Assembly (NCBI RefSeq): GCF_006438925.1
Contig: NZ_RCZA01000008.1
Span: 310,279-374,278 of the forward strand
Direction of reading: 5' to 3'
Length of the DNA: 64,000 nt
Source of the DNA: Pseudomonas mandelii
GTDB lineage: Bacteria > Pseudomonadota > Gammaproteobacteria > Pseudomonadales > Pseudomonadaceae
Within the stretch, counting starts at the first letter, position 1; each line of letters starts with the position of its first letter. A program made the translations under genes and the position numbers. A model generated the notes under the pieces. It was not told the origin of the DNA. It searched no databases and worked only from the letters and a program-made list of their open reading frames with translations. Below, piece after piece: positions 17,834-25,157 of this stretch.

Positions 17834-19060
17834 TTACGACCAGCGCCGAAAGATCAGCGAAGTATTAACCCCACCAAAAGCAAAGTTATTGTTCATCACG
17901 TACTGATTGCTCATCTGCCGGAACTCGCCGCGCAGGTAATCGAGTTTGCCGCAGTGCGGGTCGACGTCGTCGAGGTTGAGGGTGTGGACGTACAGGTCGC
18001 GGTTCATCATTTCGATGCTGAACCAGGATTCCAGCGCACCGCAGGCTCCGAGGGTGTGACCGAGGAAGCTCTTTTGCGAGCTGATCGGCATGTGCTCGCC
18101 GAACAACGCGCTCGTTGCCAGTGTTTCGGCAATGTCGCCCTGTTCAGTGGCTGTGCCGTGACCATTCACGTAGCCGATGTCTGAAGGTTGCAGCCCGGCA
18201 TCTTCCAGGGCCAGTTCCATGGCACGGCGCATGGTGACCTGCTCTGGGCGGGTGGCGTGCTGGCCGTCGGCGTTGCTGCCGAAACCGACGAGTTCGGCGT
18301 GGATGTGCGCACCGCGAGCCAAGGCGTGTTCGAGTTCTTCGAGCACCAGCATGCCGCTGCCTTCACCGATCACCAGGCCATCGCGGCCGCTGTCGTAGGG
18401 GCGTGGGGAAGTCTGCGGCGCATCGTTTTTCAGGCTGGTGGCGTAGAGCGCATCGAAGACCATCGCTTCGGTGGGGCACAGTTCTTCGGCACCGCCGGCG
18501 AGCATCAATGGCAGGCGACCAAACTTGACCGACTCGTAGGCGTAACCGATGCCCTGACTGCCGCTGGTGCAAGCGCTGGAGGTCGGGATCAGCCGGCCGG
18601 TGAGGCCGAAGAAGATGCTGATATTCGCCGCCGTGGTGTGCGGCATCATGCGCACATAGGAGTTGGCGTTCAGGCCCTCGGCCACCGAGTTGAGCAGCAT
18701 GTTGCCGAACGCCTTGATCTCGTCGGTGCTGCCGGTGGATGAGCCGCAGGAAACGCCCATGCGCCCGTCCTTGATCGATTCGTCACCCAGCAGACCGGCA
18801 TCGGCCAATGCCTGTTCCGCCGCGCCGACCGCCAGGCGCGAGACCCGGCCCATGCTGCGCAATTGCTTGCGGGTCCAGTGGCTCGGTACTTTGAAGTCGT
18901 CGATCGGCCCCGCCAGGCGCGTGTTGAGTTCGGTGAAGCGATCCCACTCGTCCATCCGGCGGATACCGCTGCGGTTGGCCGCGAAGTTGGCGGCGATGGT
19001 GTCCCAATCGCTGCCCAGTGAGGTGATGCCGGCCATGCCGGTGACGACGACGCGCTTCAT
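17834..19060 (-). CDS. apeR: Beta-ketoacyl-ACP synthase, aryl-polyene type (ApeR-like)
   Basis: A 408-residue KAS II/FabF-like condensing enzyme and the last gene of the operon. The catalytic triad is intact: Cys164 in SSACTSG, His301 in NGHGTATEQGD and His335 in FLGHTLGACG. By its terminal position after ketosynthase, dehydratase and ketoreductase it corresponds to ApeR of characterised aryl-polyene clusters, thought to act with the main ketosynthase system in chain building. ATG 19060 shares its A with the stop of the ketoreductase gene (TGATG) and has GGAGG upstream; the GTG at 19066 is too close to that site. Confidence 0.85.
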   Translation of the reverse strand: MKRVVVTGMAGITSLGSDWDTIAANFAANRSGIRRMDEWDRFTELNTRLAGPIDDFKVPSHWTRKQLRSMGRVSRLAVGAAEQALADAGLLGDESIKDGRMGVSCGSSTGSTDEIKAFGNMLLNSVAEGLNANSYVRMMPHTTAANISIFFGLTGRLIPTSSACTSGSQGIGYAYESVKFGRLPLMLAGGAEELCPTEAMVFDALYATSLKNDAPQTSPRPYDSGRDGLVIGEGSGMLVLEELEHALARGAHIHAELVGFGSNADGQHATRPEQVTMRRAMELALEDAGLQPSDIGYVNGHGTATEQGDIAETLATSALFGEHMPISSQKSFLGHTLGACGALESWFSIEMMNRDLYVHTLNLDDVDPHCGKLDYLRGEFRQMSNQYVMNNNFAFGGVNTSLIFRRWS

Positions 19061-19788
19061 CAACACAGGCCTCCGTTAACGGCCAGAACCTGCCGGGTGA
19101 TGTACGACGCTTCCGCCGACATCAGGAAATTCACCGCGCTGGCCACCTCTTCCGGGGTGCCCATGCGTTGTGCGGGGATCATTTTCATCATTTCTTCCAC
19201 CGGCACGTTTTCATCGAGCATCGCGGTGTCGATCAAGCCGGGTGCGACACAGTTAACGGTAATTTTGCGCTTGCCCAATTCAATCGCCAACGCCTTCGCC
19301 GCGCCGATCAACCCGGCCTTGGAGGCGCTGTAGTTGACCTGGCCACGGTTGCCGATCAACCCGGACACCGAGGTGATGCAAACAATCCGTCCGGCGGCGC
19401 GACGACGAATCATCGGCATCATCACCGGGTGCAGCACGTTGTAAAAACCGTCGAGATTGGTGCGCATCACCACGTCCCAATCATCCTCGCTCAGGGCTGG
19501 AAAAGCACCGTCGCGCGTCAGGCCGGCGTTCAGCACCACGCCGTAATAGGCGCCGTGGGTTTCCACGTCGGCGTCGAGAATGGCTTTGCAGTTGGCGCGA
19601 TCGGACACGTCGAATTGCACAATGCGCACGTTGCGCCCCAAGGCTTCGATGTCGGCCTTCACGGCTTCAGCGTCCGCCAGGCCGTTGCGGCAATGCAACA
19701 CGATGTCATGCCCGGCCTGAGCGAGACGCAAAGCGATGGCGCGGCCGATGCCACGGCTGGAACCGGTGATCAGTACGGATTCAGTCAT
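19060..19788 (-). CDS. apeQ: 3-ketoacyl-ACP reductase (ApeQ-like)
   Basis: A 242-residue short-chain dehydrogenase of the FabG type that would reduce the 3-keto group of each new aryl-polyenoyl-ACP with NADPH. It shows the cofactor motif TGSSRGIGRAIA at residues 7-18, the VLNAGLTRD segment and the catalytic YSASKAG. C-terminal LAVNGGLC is typical of FabG (VNGG). The start overlaps the dehydratase stop (ATGA) and the stop overlaps the next ketosynthase start, so translation is coupled. General fatty acid synthesis is unlikely because every neighbour belongs to the pigment pathway. Confidence 0.9.
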   Translation of the reverse strand: MTESVLITGSSRGIGRAIALRLAQAGHDIVLHCRNGLADAEAVKADIEALGRNVRIVQFDVSDRANCKAILDADVETHGAYYGVVLNAGLTRDGAFPALSEDDWDVVMRTNLDGFYNVLHPVMMPMIRRRAAGRIVCITSVSGLIGNRGQVNYSASKAGLIGAAKALAIELGKRKITVNCVAPGLIDTAMLDENVPVEEMMKMIPAQRMGTPEEVASAVNFLMSAEASYITRQVLAVNGGLC

Positions 19789-20246
19789 GGTTGGGTTCCT
19801 TGGGTTTCATGAAGGTATTGAGCGGCCTGAGGCGGACGGAACACGTTCAGACGAGCGGTGGCGTGAATGCCGGGGGCGGTGATGTGGCATTCGAACACGC
19901 CCATGCCGTTGTCGTCCTCCAGCGAGCGGATGCCGTGGATGGTCAGCTCGGTACCGGCGGGAAAGTGCTCGACGTCGCATTCGAATTTGCGGGTGCCGAG
20001 CAGAAACCCCAGCTCCACCGCATCGCCACGTTGGCGCGCATGGCAACCGGCGTAGGCGGCGACGCTCTGGGCCATCAGTTCGATGCCGACCCAGGCCGGC
20101 AGGCTGCCGTCCGGGCGGTTGAACAGGCCGTCGGGTTTGACCGTGAGGCGGGTGTAAATCTGCTCGTCGTCGAACGACAGGATCTGTTCGATGAAGATCA
20201 TGTCGCCAGCGTGCGGCAGCAGCTCGGCGATCGGCCAGTCAATCAT
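19785..20246 (-). CDS. apeP: 3-hydroxyacyl-ACP dehydratase, hotdog fold (ApeP-like)
   Basis: A 153-residue single hotdog domain related to FabA/FabZ. It begins with IAELLPHAGDMIFIEQI, where the His is the expected catalytic residue. The central helix WVGIELMAQSVAAYAGCHAR is typical of the ApeP/COG4706 group. In the characterised pathway ApeP works with ApeI to dehydrate the growing polyene; here the ApeI-like partner is the C-terminal domain of the fused gene at 31979-33661. Both ends overlap their neighbours by ATGA. Confidence 0.85.
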   Translation of the reverse strand: MIDWPIAELLPHAGDMIFIEQILSFDDEQIYTRLTVKPDGLFNRPDGSLPAWVGIELMAQSVAAYAGCHARQRGDAVELGFLLGTRKFECDVEHFPAGTELTIHGIRSLEDDNGMGVFECHITAPGIHATARLNVFRPPQAAQYLHETQGTQP

Positions 20247-21439
20247 GGGGCGTCTCCGATAATCAGGCTGACGTTGTTACCACCGAAGGCAAAGGAATTG
20301 CTCATCAGATAGCGAGGTGCAATGGACGTCAGGCGATCGGCCGGGGTCACCCATTTCAGGGCTGGCAATTCGGGGTCGGGCTGGCTGTCCCAGACGTGGG
20401 GCGGCAGGGCGTGCTCGCGGTTGTCTGCACTCAGGCTCAACCAGCAGAACGCCGCTTCCAGAGCGCCAGCCGCGCCGAGGGTGTGGCCGGTCATGGGTTT
20501 GGTCGACGAACACGGCACCCCCGCCGGGAACAACGTCGCCACCGCCAGGCTTTCCATGGCGTCGTTGTGTTGGGTGGCGGTGCCGTGCAGGTTCAGGTAA
20601 TCGATCTGTTGCGGTTGCAGATTTGCTCGGCTCAAGGCTTTGCGCATCGCTTGCAGGGCGCCTTGGCCGCTGGGTTCCGGTGCGGAAATGTGATGTGCAT
20701 CGGAGCTGGCGCCACTGCCGAGCAGGGCAATCGGCTGGCTGTCGCCGACACTTTTGCTCATCAAAAACAGCACCGCCGCTTCGCCAATGTTGATGCCGTT
20801 ACGGTTCACCGAAAACGGGTTGCAGCGTTGCCCGGACACCGCTTCCAGCGCCGAAAACCCATTGAGGGTCAGCTTGCACAGGCTGTCGACGCCGCCGCAC
20901 AGCACCGCATCGCAAATGCCCAGATCCAACAGTCGCTGAGCACTCATCAGCGCCCGGGCGCTGGAGGTGCAGGCCGTGGAAATCACATAGGCCGGGCCGC
21001 TCAATTGCAGCCAGTCGGCGAGGAAGTTTGCCGGAGCGCCGAGTTCCTGTTGCTGATAGTCGTAATTGGCCGGGAACTGATGCTCGCGGATGTAATGGGC
21101 CAGGCCGCGACTGGCCTCGTCGATGCCCGAGGTGCTGGTGCCCAGAACGATACCGATGCGGTCGCGGCCGTAGGTCTGGATCGCCTGGTTGATGTCTTCG
21201 CGAATTTGCAGCGCGGCTTCCAGCAGCAATTGATTATTACGAGTGTCTTGCGGCGCAAGCTCAGTCGGGATCGGCGCCAGTTCGCCGCGAACGGCGGCCA
21301 CGGGCAATGACCGTTCCGCCACCCAGCCGGCCTCATTGCGCATGCCCGAGCAGTCACCGGCAAACAGGTTGCGAGCGACTTCGGACTTGTCACGGCCCAG
21401 GGCGCAAATCACCCCGAGGGCATTCAGGTAGGCCGTCAT
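20243..21439 (-). CDS. apeO: Beta-ketoacyl-ACP synthase, aryl-polyene type (ApeO-like)
   Basis: A 398-residue ketosynthase with an intact triad: Cys157 in ISTACTSSA, His285 in NLHGTATQHND and His319 in KPMTGHTLGAAG. It would catalyse malonyl-ACP extension of the aryl starter. In studied aryl-polyene systems ApeO pairs with a chain-length-factor-like partner, ApeC; the matching candidate is the first gene of this operon (35490-36215). Order ketosynthase, dehydratase, ketoreductase, ketosynthase is the standard O-P-Q-R series. The ATG overlaps the lipoprotein stop. Confidence 0.87.
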   Translation of the reverse strand: MTAYLNALGVICALGRDKSEVARNLFAGDCSGMRNEAGWVAERSLPVAAVRGELAPIPTELAPQDTRNNQLLLEAALQIREDINQAIQTYGRDRIGIVLGTSTSGIDEASRGLAHYIREHQFPANYDYQQQELGAPANFLADWLQLSGPAYVISTACTSSARALMSAQRLLDLGICDAVLCGGVDSLCKLTLNGFSALEAVSGQRCNPFSVNRNGINIGEAAVLFLMSKSVGDSQPIALLGSGASSDAHHISAPEPSGQGALQAMRKALSRANLQPQQIDYLNLHGTATQHNDAMESLAVATLFPAGVPCSSTKPMTGHTLGAAGALEAAFCWLSLSADNREHALPPHVWDSQPDPELPALKWVTPADRLTSIAPRYLMSNSFAFGGNNVSLIIGDAP

Positions 21440-22044
21440 GGCGCGTCCCCGCTGAGCGGCGTGACTTGATATTTCGGGCCTTTGGGCAGGTTCAATTCAA
21501 AGCTCATGGGTTGTGAGTAGCGGACTTCCCAGTGCGCTGGCAAGGACCGTTGCGAGCCATGCTGCCACGCGGCGGGATAGTTGCCCGACAGTTCATCTTT
21601 GGGGGTCAGCGCAAACAGCAGCGCGGCGAACAGTTCTCGCGCTTCCGGATTGGGCGGCAGCAGACCGTCAGCCTGCCACTCGCCATTGACCAGTTTCTGG
21701 CGTGCCTGGGGAATGCCCAGCAAGTCCATCATCGACCAGCGAATGCCTGGGCCTTCACGCTGGATCACCAGCACCCAGTCCTGCCGTTGGTCGGCCACCA
21801 GGCGCTGGATGTGCAATTGCAGCGGCAACGACAGGTTCGGGGTTTGCTCGGGCAGCGGCGCCCGGCTGGCACAGGCGCTCAGCAACAGGACAGCGCCAAG
21901 TAGCAGAAATCGCAGAATGTCCGCTATCCCTGTGGGAGCGAGCCTGCTCGCGAATGCGTCAGCAGATCCAACACTATTGTTGACTGACACACCGCTTTCG
22001 CGAGCAGGCTCGCTCCCACAAGGTTGAGTTGCACTGAACATCAC
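21436..22044 (-). CDS. DUF3261 lipoprotein with a REP-derived N-terminal extension
   Basis: The conserved part is a lipoprotein: a hydrophobic signal FLLLGAVLLLSACAS with lipobox LSAC near residue 58, then a DUF3261 domain such as accompanies aryl-polyene export genes (ApeN-like by position). The only ordinary start is ATG 22044, which overlaps the methyltransferase stop (ATGA). Reading from it, residues 9-40 are a translated REP pair (PCGSEPARESG and ADAFASRLAPTG). No ATG, GTG or TTG lies between the REP and the signal core. Either the REP is now part of a long signal n-region, or the gene uses a non-standard start or is impaired. Confidence 0.75.
   Translation of the reverse strand: MMFSATQPCGSEPARESGVSVNNSVGSADAFASRLAPTGIADILRFLLLGAVLLLSACASRAPLPEQTPNLSLPLQLHIQRLVADQRQDWVLVIQREGPGIRWSMMDLLGIPQARQKLVNGEWQADGLLPPNPEARELFAALLFALTPKDELSGNYPAAWQHGSQRSLPAHWEVRYSQPMSFELNLPKGPKYQVTPLSGDAP
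21931..22020. repeat. REP-like inverted pair inside the lipoprotein reading frame
   Basis: TGTGGGAGCGAGCCTGCTCG (from 21931) and its reverse complement (ending 22020) lie wholly inside the open frame of the DUF3261 gene, 24 bases after its ATG. Neither unit nor the spacer introduces a stop in that frame. Confidence 0.9.
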
Positions 22045-22766
22045 ACGGCACCTTCAAGGGGTTTGCGCGCGACCACATTGACCAGGGTTTCTTCCCGTTG
22101 GCCGAAGGGCTTTGGCCGGCGCAGACCCAAGCGTTCAAACAGGCCGAAATCCTTGGCGCGGCTCCACCACAAGTATGGATAAGACACGTTTTGCGGGCCG
22201 AGTTCGAAACCCTGCTGGCGAATCATGTCCAGATACCCGGCGGCGCTCTTCTGCACGTGCATCGGATGGCGGAACAACCAGCGGATCACCCAGGTATCAA
22301 TGTAAGCCTCGGTGGATTCGGCGAACAGCAGATAGCCACCGGGCTTGAGCACGCGGTAGAACTCGGCCAGTGCCTGTTCCTGCTGCACCAGATGGTGGAA
22401 GGTCTGGTGACAGAACAGCAAATCGACGCTGGCGTCCGGGACGTTGATGCTCGCGCAGTCGCTGCCGATCAACTCCACCTCCATGCCCTGACGAACGGCC
22501 TCTTCGCTGGCCAGGTTCAAGCTGTGAGGGTCGGCGTCCAGACCGATCAGGCGCTGGGGGGCAAAGGTCTGGCGCAAGTACTGAAACGACTTGCCCTGAC
22601 CGCAACCGGCATCCAGCAGCACCGGGTTGTTCGGCAGTGTTTCGCTGAACAGGCTGCGCAAATCGGTGATTGCCACTCGCAGTACATGGTGCTGCCAGGT
22701 GTGGCTGCGCAGGAACCAGAAACCAAAGCGGGTTTCTTCGACGTAGGTGTCGCTCAAGTAGCTCAT
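22041..22766 (-). CDS. SAM-dependent class I methyltransferase
   Basis: A 241-residue class I methyltransferase. Motif I is VLLDAGCGQGKSFQYLR at about residues 49-65, with the acidic post-motif GLDADPHSLNLA and a DLLFCHQTFHHLVQQ segment. Aryl-polyene head groups are often methylated on the ring or its hydroxyl, so this enzyme is a candidate for that step; C- or O-methylation cannot be told. Start and stop both overlap neighbours by ATGA (flavoprotein upstream, lipoprotein downstream). Confidence 0.82.
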   Translation of the reverse strand: MSYLSDTYVEETRFGFWFLRSHTWQHHVLRVAITDLRSLFSETLPNNPVLLDAGCGQGKSFQYLRQTFAPQRLIGLDADPHSLNLASEEAVRQGMEVELIGSDCASINVPDASVDLLFCHQTFHHLVQQEQALAEFYRVLKPGGYLLFAESTEAYIDTWVIRWLFRHPMHVQKSAAGYLDMIRQQGFELGPQNVSYPYLWWSRAKDFGLFERLGLRRPKPFGQREETLVNVVARKPLEGAV

Positions 22767-24010
22767 GTGACGTCCCTTGCACAGAGCTCCGAGAGCATCC
22801 GCAGCCGGCGCTTGGGTTCGGCGACGAACGGATTACGCTCGTCCCAGGCATACCCGGCCAGAATCGAACTGATCATGCGGCGAATATCGGGCGAGCCGCC
22901 CTCGTGATAAATCACATCCTGGAACGTCCCGGCGTACCAGCCTTCGACGTAGCACCGGAACGTGTCGACGCCGCGCTTGAGCGGGATGGCGAACTCAGTC
23001 TGCCAGTCGACATGTTCGCCTTGCAGTTGGCGATGCAGAACCCCGGCGGCCATGCTCGCCGAGCGCATGGCGATGGTCACGCCGGAGGAGAACACCGGGT
23101 CGAGGAATTCCGCTGCGTTGCCGAGCAGGGCAAAGCCTGGCCCGTGGAGGGTTTTGACGTTGGCCGAATAGCCGCCGATGGTTCGAGCAGGCGTATCCCA
23201 CACGGCGTTGTTCAGCACACCGGCCAGGCTTGGGGTTTCAGCGATAAACCCTCGCAGGCACTCGTCCAGATTTTCCATGCGACCGTCGAAGTGTTCGGCT
23301 GCCGCGACCACGCCCACCGAACAACGGCCGTTGCTGAACGGGATGGTCCAGAACCAGATATCGCGGTGGATCGGATGGGTGGTGATGAGGATTTTTTCCC
23401 GCTCGAAAGCCGGGTTGTCGATGTGGTCTTCGACGTGGGTGAATACGGCCTGGCGCACCGGGAAATCCGACGGCGCTTCAAGGTCGAGCAAGCGCGGCAG
23501 CACACGGCCGTAGCCGCTGGCATCCAGCACGAAATCAGCTTCGACGCGGTACTGACTGCCGTCTTCGCGAAGCACGTCGAGCTGCGGTTTCGGCAGGGTG
23601 AAATCGGCGCTGACGATGGCTTCGCCGTAGCGAACGTCGACGCCTTGCAGTGCGGCCTGATCGGCCAGCAGCTTGTCGAAATCGGCACGCTGGACCTGGA
23701 AGGTGGTCGGCTTGCCGTTGCTGAACGTCTCGCCGAAATCAAAGGCGCTGTATTGCTCACCCCAGGCGAATGCCGCGCCGTTTTTCAACTGGAAGCCGGC
23801 GGCGTTCACCGCCTCGAGCATGCCGGCTTCTTCGACGAAATCCAGGCAGTGGGACAGCAGGCTTTCACCGATGGAAAACCTTGGGAAATGCTGGCGTTCG
23901 ATCATCAATACGTCGTGACCTTTGCGCTTGAGCAGCGCGGCGGCGATGGCGCCCGATGGACCTGCACCGATAACCACGACCTGGCGATGTTCCATTTCAA
24001 CTGTTGGCAC
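22763..24010 (-). CDS. FAD-dependent halogenase-like oxidoreductase
   Basis: A 415-residue flavoprotein. The dinucleotide-binding GAGPSGAIAAALLKR is at about 15-29, followed by FPRFSIGESLL. Two further features recall flavin-dependent halogenases: a WxWxIP-type motif (WFWTIP, near 225) and a Lys in GFQLKNGAAFAWGE at residue 76, near where phenol/pyrrole halogenases keep their catalytic Lys. It could halogenate or hydroxylate the aryl head. Many related proteins are annotated only as FAD oxidoreductases, so activity is open. GTG 24010 is the start: AAGGAG lies five bases upstream, while ATG 23995 has no ribosome site. Confidence 0.78.
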   Translation of the reverse strand: MPTVEMEHRQVVVIGAGPSGAIAAALLKRKGHDVLMIERQHFPRFSIGESLLSHCLDFVEEAGMLEAVNAAGFQLKNGAAFAWGEQYSAFDFGETFSNGKPTTFQVQRADFDKLLADQAALQGVDVRYGEAIVSADFTLPKPQLDVLREDGSQYRVEADFVLDASGYGRVLPRLLDLEAPSDFPVRQAVFTHVEDHIDNPAFEREKILITTHPIHRDIWFWTIPFSNGRCSVGVVAAAEHFDGRMENLDECLRGFIAETPSLAGVLNNAVWDTPARTIGGYSANVKTLHGPGFALLGNAAEFLDPVFSSGVTIAMRSASMAAGVLHRQLQGEHVDWQTEFAIPLKRGVDTFRCYVEGWYAGTFQDVIYHEGGSPDIRRMISSILAGYAWDERNPFVAEPKRRLRMLSELCARDVT

Positions 24011-25157
24011 GGGGGCTCCTTGCCGGGACGGCGATGTTCAGAGGGGTTCGGTGCATGCCGGCGAGTGCCGGCAGCAGTGTCGCGATCAGGCCCATCACCA
24101 TCAGCGCGAAGTACAACGCCGGGCTGATGAGTTGTTGTTGCAGCAGCAGGTTGAGAAAGACGATCTCGCTCAAGCCACGAATATTCAGCAAGACGCTTTC
24201 CCGCCAGCGACTGGCGCCTTCAAACGAGGCGCCGGCCCAGCCGAGGCCCAGCCAGTTGCCCAGCAGTTTACTGGCAATCGGGAACAGCAGCAGTGCGGCC
24301 AGTTGCACCCAGCCGAGGCTGGCCATGGCCGCGTGGACGTTGATTTGCACGATGCCGAACGTGAGGATCAGCGGGATCGCGATATACGTCTGCAAGTGAC
24401 TCATCCAGATCACCGGCAACGGCAGCACCAGCGGCACTTTGAGTGCGGCCATCCACAGCAGGTAACCGATGCCGAAAATCAGCGCATTGAGTTTGAAGTG
24501 TTCCGCCACGACCAGCAGTGCGAAGAAGCAACCGCTGTGCAGCAACGGTTGGCGCAAGCGGAGCAGACGCAGCAGCAACGGCAGGCAGGCGCCGGCCAGC
24601 GGCAGCAAGAGGCTGCTCAGGTGAAGGCTGCCCTGGGCGATGGCGAACAGGGTCCAACAGGTGAGGTCGATGAGGATCGCGGTCTGCACCAGTCGCCGGG
24701 TAGCGGCAGGCGGGTATTTGATGTGCCGCAGGTACAGATACAACACCGGAATCGCCGTGATGGCGAACAGCAGGCCGACCGCCAATGAACTGATCCAGGG
24801 TTGCGGCGGTAGCAGCCACACCGCTGTCGCAAGACCGCAGGCAAACGGAATACAGAAACTCGGCAGGGCGATTTTCAGGCTCTGACGGTCGAGTCGCAGG
24901 TCAATCACGTCACTGAGAATGTGCCCCAGCAACAAGGCAAAGCTCAGGCTGTAGACGTTTTTCAGCCAGCCCGGCGCGACCAGTGCGGCGCCGCTCAATT
25001 GCCATTGGGGTTCGATCCAGAAGTACATCAGCAGCGGCAGGCCGAAGGTGGCCAGCAGCAACTGGCTGACAATCGGGATCACGCCGAAGTGACGACCGAC
25101 ACGGGTGGCCACGGCGAACAGCGCCAGGGCCATGACCCAGAACACGGCGATCATCAT
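23997..25157 (-). CDS. Cation/proton-antiporter-like multi-span membrane protein
   Basis: A 386-residue hydrophobic protein with about ten to twelve predicted spans. Its layout recalls the Na+/H+ or K+/H+ exchanger domain, including a late amphipathic NIRGLSEIVFLNLLLQQ stretch (NhaP/KefB proteins have RG(L/V) followed by a span here). ATG 25157 overlaps the exporter stop (ATGA); the upstream in-frame extension into the exporter gene is rejected. Its role in pigment synthesis is unknown; it may help localise or energise export. Similarity is by eye only, and the acidic ion-binding residues were not confirmed. Confidence 0.65.
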   Translation of the reverse strand: MMIAVFWVMALALFAVATRVGRHFGVIPIVSQLLLATFGLPLLMYFWIEPQWQLSGAALVAPGWLKNVYSLSFALLLGHILSDVIDLRLDRQSLKIALPSFCIPFACGLATAVWLLPPQPWISSLAVGLLFAITAIPVLYLYLRHIKYPPAATRRLVQTAILIDLTCWTLFAIAQGSLHLSSLLLPLAGACLPLLLRLLRLRQPLLHSGCFFALLVVAEHFKLNALIFGIGYLLWMAALKVPLVLPLPVIWMSHLQTYIAIPLILTFGIVQINVHAAMASLGWVQLAALLLFPIASKLLGNWLGLGWAGASFEGASRWRESVLLNIRGLSEIVFLNLLLQQQLISPALYFALMVMGLIATLLPALAGMHRTPLNIAVPARSPRANS

